In this document: positions 11,640-22,020 of the stretch, one piece after another
Position numbering within the stretch: the first letter of the stretch is position 1
Layout of the letters: every line of letters starts with the position of its first letter
NCBI GenBank assembly: GCA_944472135.2
Contig: OX235267.1
Span: forward strand, 37,975,312-38,039,311
DNA length: 64,000 nt
Reading direction: 5' to 3'
From: Trichobilharzia regenti
Lineage: Eukaryota > Platyhelminthes > Trematoda > Strigeidida > Schistosomatidae
Notes under the pieces: generated by a model
Seen by the model: only the letters and a program-made list of their open reading frames with translations
What the model was told of the DNA's origin: nothing
Database searches by the model: none
Position numbers and translations under genes: made by a program

Positions 11640-12545
11640 CTTGTGACGCGCCAAGTCTCAGACAAGTAGAGGGGAACTGACTGAACACTAACTCTGAAAA
11701 TACGAATTTCGTTGTTCCTGGTGAGTGCGACAGAGATCCATCCTGATTTCAGAATAATAAAGGGCTGCCTTGTCTTTCGGATCCTAGTTTTGACAACCTG
11801 ATATATGACATCTTCCTATGGCTTGAACTTTGACCTTTTGTGTAAGAGGTTTCCTCCTTATCAGTTGGTGAATTTCGTCTACCTCTGTGTGTCTATTAAT
11901 TCATGATTCACTGGAATACCAGGCTTCTAAAAACTCTTTAACATTCTTGGTGTTTCCTCTGTCTAATATTTGAACGTTATCTCAGTAAAATTGATGTCCG
12001 TGGTTGTCTGTATGCAGTGATATGAGGGAGTGGATGTCATGTCTTTTGATGGTCAGTTAATTTATGTTCATGGATACGAAGATGAAGCGGACATCCACTT
12101 TGGCTAATGTAGTGTTTTCGCAGTTATTACAATTTATTTTGTAGATGACGTTGGTTTTATCTTTTTTCGCTGTTGAGTCTTTTGGTTGACACAGAACTGG
12201 GTGAAGGGATTTTGTTGGTTTGTGTGCAACATCGATTTCTAAAGGTTTGAAGAGTCCTGCAGTAATTTCTGACATGTCCTTTGTATATGGAAGGGCGATT
12301 TCTTTGTGCTTTTCTTGAGGGCCTTTGGTTTGATAGGTTGGCTTGGAGGTATACGTCATTTGATAAAATTCTGTGGAAACCCATTCTTTTGGAAGACATC
12401 CATAGGATATCTTGCTTCAGTTTTCCTAAGGTGGCAGTGTTGAAATGAGTCCTGGCCTTCTTGAATAATGTTATTGGATTGTTGCGTTTGTATTCTGAAA
12501 TTGAGTCGACTAATTCACTTGATACTCAAGCCCTTATTTGTGATT
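11640..12545 (-). mobile_element. Penelope-like element, C-terminal part
   Basis: On the minus strand the frame 12359-12057 reads as the PLE linker and endonuclease start (a HKPT motif, then VIYKINCNNC). After a frameshift the sequence continues with KRHD and a FLEAWYS motif near 11950, typical of the region after the GIY-YIG domain. Several stops make it inactive. Its part beyond 12295 (upstream in the element) is the left end of the tandem duplication. Confidence 0.75.
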
Positions 12546-12759
12546 GTTGAAGATAGTCTCACAGAATCCATTTGTGACCCTAAATAGTTCGCATATAAAC
12601 AGAGTCGATTTGCTCTAAACACTGTTATCTGCCTAAGCATGAGAGCTAAATGTATTCGACTCGCTCTCCTCGATTAGACAGCCGCTTCTTACTCTGTTAC
12701 CAGATTTCGATTGTTATCTTAACTTCGCATGACACCAACTGAGTCCTGGACTGTTAACC

Positions 12760-13232
12760 AGTTCCATGCTTATTTCTCAAACAAAATGCAGTATACTGTG
12801 TATGAAGGCAAATCTTCCTCTTCAGAACTTACTGAAGCTGGTGTACTTCACTATTTTGTACTCTCTTCTCGTCTGCTTCCTTCATTTCACATCACTTACC
12901 TTGTCCAGTGGAAGTCAGTTTTGTTAAATATGCTGATGATCCTACTTTCTCGTTTCCATCGACTTCCCCTAATGACTGCACCAAATTGAACACATTTCTG
13001 TTGGACATTTGATATTGGTCTATGCCTAATGGTGTTAGGTTAAATCCCTCCAAAATCAGACAGTGTAATACACCTACGGAGTAAACAAGGTCTTGATGAA
13101 CGCATTATTTCCCATGATGCTTGTATGATAGTGGAGGGCGCTGATATAAAAAATGCGTCAAGCGTTACAGAACAAGTGTGGGGATGTGTTTTTGAAACAC
13201 TATGTCCAACTCGGAACGCAAGGTAATAATAA
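12760..13232 (+). mobile_element. CR1-type LINE fragment (unit 1)
   Basis: Decayed reverse transcriptase palm. Two frames around 12900-12990 carry the VKYADD-type catalytic box and the text that follows it in CR1 elements (C-terminal GVRLNPSK around 13030). It ends near 13230 in AATAAT repeats. A duplicate lies at 18563-19024. Dead fragment starting abruptly at the inner end of the inverted-repeat arm. Confidence 0.7.
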
Positions 13233-13447
13233 TAATATACTGATATTTTGCACTAATTTACCTAATTATAACTAACTGACTTGCTATAAAAAACACAATG
13301 ACGGTAGTTCTCTTCAACTTTTCAAATCAACCTCAATTCGTGATTTGTATTAAGCACAGAAAACACACATTTCACACGTACTTACATCTATATCTACACT
13401 TTTGAGGACACATTTTTCGGTTAACACGGATCAGTTACAAGAATTGA

Positions 13448-13499
13448 AAATAATCACCTTGACCTCATTTTGGATTAGACTCAGATTTGTGTATATATT
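13448..13499 (+). promoter_or_regulatory. DK-C core promoter
   Basis: TATATATT at 13492-13499 lies 43 bases before the ATG. CACCTTGACCTCA (13456-13468) and ACTCAGATTTGTG just upstream are shared with DK-B and DK-D. Confidence 0.6.
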
Positions 13500-13541
13500 A
13501 CGTCCGTGAACAGGATTATTCTCACTGTCAGTGTTCTCAGT

Positions 13542-14439
13542 ATGCGTTTCTTGCTACTATTCGCAATAACCATACTGGTTATTGCACTGAATGCCGCAGA
13601 TATTACGGGTGAGTGAGAGTTTGTATCGTATTTCCCGGCATTACTGATGTCAGCGGAGTGACGTGTGGAAGCCACGTTGCACGCACACTATTGATATGTT
13701 CTTTATTCGCATTACTGGAGTGATGTGCAGTAGGAGCTATAGAGTGATACTTTTTAGATCGAATTTAAGATTTCGCATTGTGACCTGTCCACTCCACATA
13801 ATCGGTTGAGCAAATTAGCATTTTCATTTATCCACTACTCATGGGCCATCACAATCAGTGCTTATTTCATATTTGCATTGGGAGCAAGCTTGCAAACTGA
13901 GTCAGTAACTTTTGTAGTAGTCACAGGGCGTCTTTGAGTGATATATTTGACACTGTCTTTTCAGCTGTTTTATTCTGGTTAACGTGAAGATACATGCGAA
14001 CATTAACAGATAGAAGACCATTAGTTCAGCGAAATATCTCTTTCCGGCGAATCCATTTTCATAGCTTGTCACAAACGTTTATGACAACTCATCGCTTTTG
14101 ATGGAAATGAATTCGCCGAAAAGAGACTCTTCGCTGAATAAGTGGTCTTCTGTCTTTGATATATATTCGGTTGGATCAAAATAGCTGTAATCACTGTGTC
14201 ATTATTTTTCATCCTTAGGCGAGAAGAAGAAGAATTGTGCCAAAAAAGGGAAGCCATGCAATACATCAGCGGATTGTTGCGACCCATACTATTGTGAAAA
14301 TTCAAAATGTTCGGGATGTCTATATGTTACCTACAAGTGCAAAAAGGATAAACAGTGTTGTTCAGGCAAATGTAATAATGGCACCTGTGACTGGGCTTGG
14401 AAACCATCAGTTCCATCGGTAGATGTAGCGTATATGTGA
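13542..14439 (+). CDS. DK-C: secreted double cystine-knot protein
   Basis: Exons 13542-13608 and 14219-14439, with a 610-base intron (GTGAGT...CCTTAG) in phase 1; 95 residues. Residues 1-19 or so are a signal peptide. Twelve cysteines (29, 36, 42, 43, 48, 53, 56, 63, 69, 70, 74, 79) give two knottin patterns, C-x6-C-x5-CC-x4-C-x4-C and C-x6-C-x5-CC-x3-C-x4-C, two residues apart. A 16-residue tail with a DWAW start follows. The mature part is lysine-rich and basic, unlike DK-A and DK-B. DK-D is its tandem duplicate. The start is fixed by the TATA box, the hydrophobic leader and the matching paralog. An open frame on the opposite strand at 13675-13481 is only a shadow of exon 1. Confidence 0.88.
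14025..14138. repeat. Foldback in the DK-C intron, related to PLE ends
   Basis: The two halves are imperfect reverse complements, each starting TTCAGCGAA and containing CTCTTT(C/T)CGGCGAATTCAT-like text. The same text occurs at the ends of the PLE at 25535-26895 and near 63910. It looks like two PLE termini joined head to head. The equivalent in DK-D (19862-19962) has lost the outer end of one half. Confidence 0.6.
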
Positions 14440-15217
14440 GGTAACTCGAATCTCACTGAGCGCATTTTGACGCTATGTTGATGTTGATTTGTGGTGTTTG
14501 TTAACTGTAAGTTGAATTCATTTGTCAAAATGATTTCTTGTGCAATGCTTGTTTGTTTTGTCAATTTGTCAACCCAAGGTTACCGGGATTTATGTAGTAA
14601 CTTGAACGCGTTTGTTATCTTACTACAAATATTTATCGGTATGAAGCACAGGGACTTTTATCGCCAGATATTCGCATTGGTTATTCTTTAGTTTTCTACG
14701 GATTTAGGTAGCCTTCCATGGATACGCCTCAGGAACAGGCTATTTCTCGAAATAAGATTATAGGAAGGAATGATGCCTGAATGACTCCGTGACTAATGAT
14801 TGAAAACTTGGGCCATTTACAGAGCAAATCATTTATAGTGAAGCTTCTTTGAGAACCACAATTAAATTTTGTGTATACCTTTACTGGTTCAGTGTCTGCA
14901 AAATGCAATATTCAGCGGAGCATTCATCTCGAAGTGATACACTAATCCGCTTAATACCTTATATCTAAAGATTCAGCGTGCTGATGAACTTTCATGAAGC
15001 ATGTACTTGTGCTGATATGAGAAAACGTATTGTTCCCTGGCTCCGCACATAATGAGGGGTATCACTCAATTTCACAATGTGACCATCGTTCTAGGGGGCT
15101 CTCCATCACGATTAATTTCGCCCAGTTGACGGATGAGTTGAACCAACCCGCTACGTTGAACTTATGCCTCTAAGCAATGTCAGGTATAAACGTGCATATA
15201 TCAGTTCACCTACTTCT
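14440..15217. other. 3' flank of DK-C, no gene seen
   Basis: Near-identical to 20267-21065 in unit 2. It holds the 3' part of the DK-C transcript, a TATAAA at 15185-15190 before the broken ORF, and no recognised motif. Confidence 0.4.
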
Positions 15218-15505
15218 ATGGAGATAGGTATATCGGTCGTTTTGTTTGCATCCTTTCTAATCACGTGAGAGAAGATAACGCAGCGTGGCGACAAAGAAGT
15301 GACACAGTTGACACTCAACTTCCGTCATATCATATCACCTAACTTACCATTCAACGTCATTTACAAAGTGAAAAAGTGTTACCAAGGGAAGTGTGTTTCG
15401 TACTTCTTTGTACTACAAAAGCCCTAGCTATACTGCCTTCTGTTCGCGAAATATGAGCGCTGCCAGTTAACAGTCCAGGACTCAGTTGGTGTCATGGAAA
15501 GTTAA
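15218..15505 (+). pseudogene. Broken copy of candidate secreted ORF (unit 1)
   Basis: Aligned with the open frame 21066-21353 of unit 2. Codon 17 is TGA (15266-15268), right after the putative signal peptide, and another stop TAG is at 15425-15427. The TATAAA box upstream is kept. Either this copy died after duplication, or the frame was never coding and is open in unit 2 by chance. Confidence 0.4.
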
Positions 15506-16164
15506 ATTACCAGTAGAAATCTGGTAACCGAGTAAGAAGCGGATGCTTGACCGAGGAAAGCGAATTGAATATATTTAGCTCTTTTGCTCAGGCAGGAAAC
15601 AGTGTTTAAGGCAAATCTACTCTGTTTATATGCGAACTGTTTAATGGCGAGTTATGTGGCTGATAGATTTTTTACGTAGAATAGCAGATTAGGAATGAGG
15701 TGTCAAAATAAATAGTAGTATTTCAGTGACAAACTTGCTAAGCTGAAATCAGTTTCAAAATATTGTAATATGGGAGGCATATGTGTTAATTAGTCATAAT
15801 AGATTTGTAGTGTTGGGTAAAAGCTGACAAGACAGCTTAAGGTTATAAAAGGTGCCAGCTGAGTGGCTAGTAAAAAGTGGTGTGTATAAAGGAGGAGAGA
15901 GTAAGACTGCAGTGAGAGGTTCAAAAGGAAATAATGAATGTGTGAAATGAAACGGCCGGAGGCATACATTTTGAAAAGAGTCAATATCACTAATAATAAT
16001 TCGGGATAGCATAAATGGAAGATTCGATAGTAGTGAGAGAAGGTTTGTATTAGGGGTATAAATTATGATGAATAACAATAACTGTAATGATAAGCAAAGA
16101 AAGGAAAAACACCAAGAGGCTTAAGGGAAGCAGCACTCTTGAAGAGAAGAAGAATCACAAATCC

Positions 16165-16955
16165 GAATTCGGCCACTGTATGAACAGCGTCTGAACATGT
16201 TCGTTTTTGATACAAAGTTCTGGTTAAGTCGATCTTATTGCGACAGCTTCAGCTATGTGCAGCAGACGTGAGTGAACTGTACTTGACAACGACCTTAGAA
16301 TTCAGGATATAACCTTGGGAGCTGCGTTGGTGTCGATGCGAATTCCAGTATCGACTAAGTGTAACAGGACCGAGCTATATATGCACCTTATTTTCCCCCT
16401 GCTGAACCAAGTTGTGAAATATTCTCTAACTCGTAGACTTACTTGCCTAACCATGTGCATTAAACAACTTTAACAACAGATACGCCAGGTCTCTGGTCCA
16501 TTTAGGAGCACTGACTGACTCCACATTGAAGTTGAAAATCCAGATCTTATTTTTATTTTGCATGCTGAGTGCTGTTAACCTTCACACAGACTTGAGAGTA
16601 ATAAATGCTTGCCTTGCTTACCCAGTCCTCGCTTTGGTATCCTGATCAGTTCTGTCGGCCTGTAGTTGAAACGACGCTTCAAGATACGTAAAGGAGGTTG
16701 CTTCTTTCAGATTTCTCCCATTTATGCTTATTGTTGTCAGTTGTTGTTGTTGTTGTTGATGCTGGCCAGGTATCTTCATCATCACCTATGTCTTCTCAGT
16801 GGTCATCTAAAGGAAGTCTTATCTTCTCTGAATGCTTCTACTGACAGCTTGTTGCTTTTCATACACTATGCGGACGTTCTGTGTCCCTCACAAAGACTTT
16901 TACTTCGGTCACTAATCAGTGACATAACGCGAACATTAGGAAATGTAATCAGTTT
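16165..16955 (-). mobile_element. PLE and RTE remnants (unit 1)
   Basis: 16165-16500 on the minus strand corresponds to the GIY-YIG C-terminal part seen more clearly in unit 2 (22565-22279), with AEA-type and LCI-K motifs. 16505-16955 corresponds to the RTE thumb region (minus strand) with a glutamine-rich stretch encoded by (GTT)n at about 16740-16760. Both are dead. Confidence 0.6.
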
Positions 16956-16959
16956 GTAG

Positions 16960-17155
16960 AGGTTAGAATTCATGGGCCATTGGATCGAGTAACAGTAGCT
17001 TAATTGTCTGCTAACAAGATTCATTTGTAAAGAGAAGCTCCTAGGTTAGAATTCCACTTGGGTTAGTGAGTACTGATGAAGATTCAGAAACTAGTCTGAT
17101 GAAACAGATGTCCAGTACTCCACGTTGATTTTCCAATGGTTCTCTAAATTACTTC
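16960..17155 (+). mobile_element. SINE-h copy with mutated hammerhead (unit 1)
   Basis: Duplicate of 22995-23195. It has a tRNA-like head with AATTCATGGGCC and a B-box-like segment, then a hammerhead-like block. Here the first core base is A instead of C (17084), so the ribozyme should be inactive, whereas the unit 2 copy keeps it. Confidence 0.6.
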
Positions 17156-17159
17156 ATAA

Positions 17160-17896
17160 TAGTAGGAAAACAGTTTGTAGCCAAAGATAACGCACTCAAA
17201 CAAAAGGGAGAGTGAAGACATTGAGTCACCAGAGGAAGGGAAGACCGATAAGTATTTCGTTTTTAGAAACACAACTAGGGTATCAAGAAATAAAAGCTTA
17301 TTCCACTCTCTCCTGAATTAACCACTGTTTTCGCTCAATAGAAGGAAAATGAAAATTTATAGCTTACAATATGAACTACTCATGAGTAACTTATTTAATT
17401 ATCCTTATTAACTGTGACTTCAACAACCTTTGGTAAATCAATAATAAAACTTATCAGTCTGACATTATTTCTTTTTTTTTCTGAGCGTATTCTGTATTGA
17501 CCAAGTCATATGTAGCTTTCGAGCAATAGACGATCAATAAAGCACTTTGCAAAATTACCATAACCTGCACTAAAAATACAGAAAACTATATATGTTTCCA
17601 GAAACATGCCCTACCTAACATGTGAACATTTTACAGTGTATAGTCTTAAGATTACTTCAGATACATTTTACTAGAAATCGCGGAATTATCAACACGATTG
17701 TTGCAGTGAAGAAAAGTTTCTTTCCGACGAAGTCGTCAACTTGGTTGTATATTCTTGTATTTACAGTGAATTGGTGAGAAAGGTTCAGAACCCATTCCGG
17801 TCAAGAAACAATAAGAATAAAATTACAAATTGCGATAGACGGGAGAGTCTGACAAAAAAAATATCACAATCAGATCATAATTATTGGCGAACTTCA
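17160..17896. other. No recognisable gene (unit 1)
   Basis: AT-rich sequence matching 23260-24070 of unit 2, where it carries an extra insertion of about 50 bases near 23790. No coding or family motif. Confidence 0.4.
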
Positions 17897-18069
17897 TTGT
17901 ATAGGTGATGGACTGGATTATGCGTCAGACAGTGAGTGGGGAACGAGAAGACAGGAATATCCCGGACCGACGTGAAGAACCTAGGAGCCCTGGATTTCGC
18001 GTGTCGATGATTTATGTTTGATGTCACACAAAATTGAAGACTTACAAGCGAAAACCGACCGACAAACTG
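17897..18069 (+). mobile_element. RTE stub ending at the duplication junction
   Basis: Plus-strand RTE text (GTGATGGACTGGATTATGCG to the DSGHKIEDLQAKTDR-type region) identical in content to 24065-24240, cut at 18069 where the second duplication unit starts. Confidence 0.8.
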
Positions 18070-18562
18070 TGTGCGATTTTCTTTGTGCTTTTTATGAGGG
18101 CCTTTGGTTTGGTAGGTTGGCTTGGAGGTATACGTCATTTGATAAAATACTGTGGAAACCCATTCTTTTGGAAGACATCCATAGGATATCTTGCTTCAGT
18201 TTTCCTAAGGTGGCAGTGTCGAAATGAGTCCTGGCCCTCTTGAATAATGTTTGTATACAGTTCTTTTTGTGTGTTATTGGATTTTTGCGTTTGTATTCTG
18301 AAATTGAGTAGACTAACTCACTTGATACTCAAGCCCTTATTTGTGACTGTTGAAGATAGTCTCACAGAATCCATTTGTGACCCTAAATAGTTCGCATATA
18401 AACAGAGTCGATTTGCTCTAAACACTGTTATCTGCCTAAGCATGAGAGCTAAATGTATTCGACTCGCTTTCCTCGATTTGACAGCCGCTTCTTACTCTGT
18501 TACCAGATTTCGATTGTTAACTTAAGTTCACATGACACCAACTGAGTCCTGAACTGTTAACC

Positions 18563-19024
18563 AGTTCCATGCTTATTCTCAAACAAAATCCAGTATACTG
18601 TGTATGAAGGCAAATCTTCCTCTTCAGTACTTACTGAAGCTGGTGTACCTCACTCTTCTGTACTCTCTCTGCTTTCCTTCATTTCACATCACTTACCTTG
18701 TTCAGTGGAAGTCAGTTTTGTTAAATATGCTGATGATTCTACTTTCTCGTTTCCATCGACTTCCCCTAATGACTGTACCAAATTGAACATATTTCTGTTG
18801 GACATTTGACATTGCTCTATGCCTAATGGTGTTAGGTTAAATCCCTCCAAAATCAGACAGTGTATTACACCTTCGGGAGTAAACATGGTCTTGATGAACG
18901 CATTATTTCCCATGATGCTTGTATGATAGTGGAGGGCGCTGATATAAAAAATGCGTCAAGCGTAACAGAACGAGTGTCGGGATGTGTTTTTGAAACACTA
19001 TATCCCACTCAGAACGCAAGGTAA
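18563..19024 (+). mobile_element. CR1-type LINE fragment (unit 2)
   Basis: Copy of 12760-13232. Here one frame (18600-18809) reads through VKYADDSTFSFPS, the CR1 RT catalytic box, showing the family more clearly. It ends in AATAAT repeats. Confidence 0.75.
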
Positions 19025-19252
19025 TAATAATATTAACAATACACTGATATTTTGCACTAATTTACCTAATTATAATTACTGACTTGCCATAAAGAACACA
19101 CTGACTGTAGTTCTCTTGAACTTTTCAATTCAAACTCAATTCGTGATTTGTATCGAGCACAGCAAAAAAAACAATTAACATGTAATTACATCTATGTCTA
19201 CACTTTGAGGACATATTTTTCGGTTAATACGGATCAATTACCAGAATTGAAA

Positions 19253-19302
19253 ATAATCACCTTGACCTCAGATTGGATTAGACTCAGATTTGTGTATATA
19301 TA
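19253..19302 (+). promoter_or_regulatory. DK-D core promoter
   Basis: TATATATAA at 19294-19302, with CACCTTGACCTCA at 19258-19270 and ACTCAGATTTGTG just upstream, matching DK-B and DK-C. Confidence 0.6.
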
Positions 19303-19344
19303 ACTTTTGTGAACAGGATTCTTCCAACTGTCACCGTTCTCAGT

Positions 19345-20266
19345 ATGCGTTCCTCAATACTATTCTCAATCGCCATCCTGATTATTGCATTGAATGTTGC
19401 AGGCATTACAGGTGAGTCAGAGGTTGTATCGTATTTCATGGCCATACCAATGTCAGCGGAATGAGTTTTGAAAACCATGTTGAACACACAGTAATGATGT
19501 GTTCTTTACTCGCATTATTGAAGCGATGTGCAGTAGGAGCTAATGAGTAATAGTTGTGTTTAGATCGAATTGAGAATTTTGCATTGTGACCTGTCCACCC
19601 CACATAATCGGTTGAGCAAATTAGCATTTTCATTAATCCACTACTCACAGGCCATCACAATCAGTGCTTATTTCATATTTTCATTGGAAGCAAGATTGCA
19701 AACTGAGGCAGTAACTTTTGAAGTAGCCATAGGGCGTCTTTGAGGGATACATTTGACATTGTCTTTTCAGCTGTTTTATTCTGGTTAACATGAAGATACA
19801 CTGATATGTATTGATTCATGAAAAATTCCCATGCGAACATCAATAGACAGAATACCGATATTTCAGCGAAGTGTCTCTTTTTGGCGAATCCATTTTCATA
19901 GCTTGTCACAAACGTTTATGACAACTCATCATTTTTGATGGAAATGAATTCGCCGAAAAGAGAACAACTGGTCTTCTGTGTATTGATATATATTCAGTTG
20001 GAGCATAATAACTGTAATCACTGTGTCATTATATTTCATCCTTAGGCGAGAAGAAGAAGAATTGTGCCAAAAAAGGGAGGCCATGCAATACATCAGCGGA
20101 TTGTTGCGACCCATACTATTGTGAAAATTCAAAATGTTCCGGATGTCTATATGTTACCTACAAGTGCAAAAAGGATAACGATTGTTGTTCAGGCAAATGT
20201 AGTAATGGCACTTGCGACTGGGCTTGGAAACCATCAGTTCCACCGGTAGACGTAGCGTATATGTGA
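19345..20266 (+). CDS. DK-D: secreted double cystine-knot protein
   Basis: Exons 19345-19411 and 20046-20266, intron of 634 bases (GTGAGT...CTTAG), phase 1; 95 residues with all 12 cysteines at the same positions as DK-C. Compared with DK-C the mature part differs at five residues (K to R, K to N, Q to D, N to S, S to P), but the 22-codon signal exon differs at eight. The intron is also shared, including the PLE-like foldback. Both copies look intact (open frames, splice sites, TATA box), so both may be expressed. Confidence 0.88.
19862..19962. repeat. Foldback in the DK-D intron
   Basis: Counterpart of 14025-14138. The right half stops after CGCCGAAAAGAGA and lacks the final TCTTCGCTGAA present in unit 1. 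Confidence 0.55.
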
Positions 20267-21065
20267 GGTAACCCGAATCTCACTGAGCGCATTTTGACGC
20301 TATGTTGATGTTGATTTGTGGTGTTTGTAAACTGTAAGTTGAATTCATTTGTCAAAATGATTTCTTGAGCAATAATTGTTTGTTTTGTCAATTTGTCAAC
20401 CTAGGTTACCGGGATTTATGTAGTAACTTGAACGCCTTTGTTATCTTACTACAAATATTTATCGGCATGAAGCACAGGGACTTTTATCGCCAGATATTTG
20501 CATCGGTTATTCTTTAGTTTTCTACGGATGTAGGCAGCCTTCCATGAATACGCCTCAGAAACAGGCTATTACTCGAAATAAGATTATAGGAAGGAATGAT
20601 GCCTGAATGACTCCGTGACTAAGGATTGAAAACTTGGGCCATTTACAGAGCAAATCATTTATAGTGAAGCTTCTTTGAGAACCACAATTAAATTTTGTGT
20701 ATACCTTTACTGGTTCAGTGTCTGCAAAATGCAATATTCAGCGGAGCATTCATCTCGAAGTGATACACTAATCCGCTTAATACCTTATATCTAAAGATTC
20801 AGCGTGCTGATGAACTTTCATGAAGCATGTACTTGTGCTGATATAAGAATACGTATTGTTCCCTGGCTAGGCACATAATGAGGGGTATCACTCAATTTCA
20901 CAATGTGACCATCATTCTAGGGGGCTCTCCATCATGATTAATTCCTCCCAGTTGACGGATTAGTTGAAACAACTCACTACGTTGAACCTATGTCTCTAAG
21001 CGATGTCAAGTATAAAAGTCCTAATACGCTCATTCCAATGTGTATATATCATTTCACCTGCTTCT
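20267..21065. other. 3' flank of DK-D and upstream region of candidate ORF
   Basis: No gene recognised. TATAAAAG at 21010-21017 lies 49 bases before the ATG at 21066 and could be its TATA box. Confidence 0.4.
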
Positions 21066-21353
21066 ATGGAGATAGGTATATCGGTCATTTTATTTGCGTC
21101 GTTTCTAATCACGTTAGAGAAGATAACGCAGCGTGGCGACAAAGAAGGGACACAGATGACACTTAACTGCCGTCATATCATCTCACCTAACTCATCATAC
21201 AACGTCATTTATAAAGTGAAAAAGTGTTACCAAGGGCAGTGTGTTTCTTATTTCTTTGTACTACAGAAGCCCAAGCTATACTGCCTTCTGTTCGCGAAAT
21301 ATGAGCGCTGCCAGTTAACAGTCCAGGACTCAGTTGGTGTCATGGAAAGTTAA
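21066..21353 (+). CDS. Candidate secreted protein, unrecognised
   Basis: 95 codons. The first 16 residues (MEIGISVILFASFLIT) form a plausible signal peptide, and a TATAAAAG lies 49 bases upstream. An in-frame ATG at 21003 lies before that box and was not chosen. The rest has six cysteines, with a TLNC motif and a YxVxKC segment loosely reminiscent of an immunoglobulin-like strand; that is weak. Its C-terminal 13 codons overlap the inverted-repeat arm at 21314. The copy in unit 1 has two in-frame stops, which argues against constraint. It could be an unspliced fragment, a young gene or a chance frame. Confidence 0.35.
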   Translation: MEIGISVILFASFLITLEKITQRGDKEGTQMTLNCRHIISPNSSYNVIYKVKKCYQGQCVSYFFVLQKPKLYCLLFAKYERCQLTVQDSVGVMES

Positions 21354-21815
21354 ATTACCAGTAGAAATCTGGTAACCGAGTAAGAAGCGGATGCTTGACC
21401 GAGGAAAGCGAATTGAATATATTTAGCTCTTTTGCTCAGGCAGGAAACAGTGTTTAAGGCAAATCTACTCTGTTTATATGCGAACTGTTTAATGGCGAGT
21501 TATGTGGCTGATAGATTTTTTACGTAGAATAGCAGATTAGGAATGAGGTGTCAAAATAAATAGTAGTATTTGCGTGACAAACGTGCTAAGCTGAAATCAG
21601 TTTCAAAATATTGTAATAAGGGAGGCATTGGTGTTAATTAGTCATAATAGATTTGTAGTGTTGGGTAAAAAAACTCACAAGACAGCTTAAGGTTATAAAA
21701 GGTGCCAGCTGAGTGGCTAGTAAAAAGTGGTGTGTATAGAGGAGGAGGGAGTAAGACTGCAGTGAGAGGTTCAAAAGGAAATAATGAATGTGTGAAATGA
21801 AACAGCCGGAGGCAT

Positions 21816-22020
21816 GCGTCGGTGGCACAGTGGTTAGGATTCTCGCCGACCATGCACATGGTCCGGGGTTCGAGCCCACGCCGACGCACACCTGATATCT
21901 ATGGTCGGCCTGTGAAATTTGGGCTACCGATATCCATGCTGAAAATTTCATACTTGTACCAAAAATACAGTGTGGAATCAAGCTGTAAATCAAAAATCAA
22001 AAAAATAAATAAATAAATAA
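21816..22020 (+). mobile_element. SINE1, copy b, absent from unit 1
   Basis: Complete SINE1: tRNA-like head with GCGTCGG/CCGACGC ends and B box GGGTTCGAGCC, body, and a tail of AAAATAAATAAATAAATAAA. Unit 1 has the uninterrupted site at 15961-15975 (GGCAT followed by ACATTTTG), so this copy inserted after the tandem duplication. Confidence 0.9.

Larger units (their letters stand above)
12583..15642. repeat. Inverted repeat arms flanking DK-C
   Basis: Arm 12583-12758 and arm 15466-15642 are reverse complements over about 175 bases with scattered differences. Both outer ends read (A)AC/TAGTTCGCATATAAAC and both inner ends GTTAAC. They bracket the CR1 piece, the DK-C gene and the candidate secreted ORF. 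No transposase was seen between them. Confidence 0.75.
18386..21490. repeat. Inverted repeat arms flanking DK-D
   Basis: Arms 18386-18561 and 21314-21490 are the unit 2 copies of the 175-base inverted arms at 12583 and 15466, in the same arrangement around CR1 piece, DK gene and secreted ORF. Confidence 0.75.

Noticed and set aside
13481..13675. Open frame on the minus strand over DK-C exon 1, with counterparts at 9007-9210 (plus) and 19284-19487 (minus)
   Set aside because: They recur only because exon 1 and its promoter are duplicated. They lie antisense to a signal-peptide exon with good splice sites and lack their own motifs.
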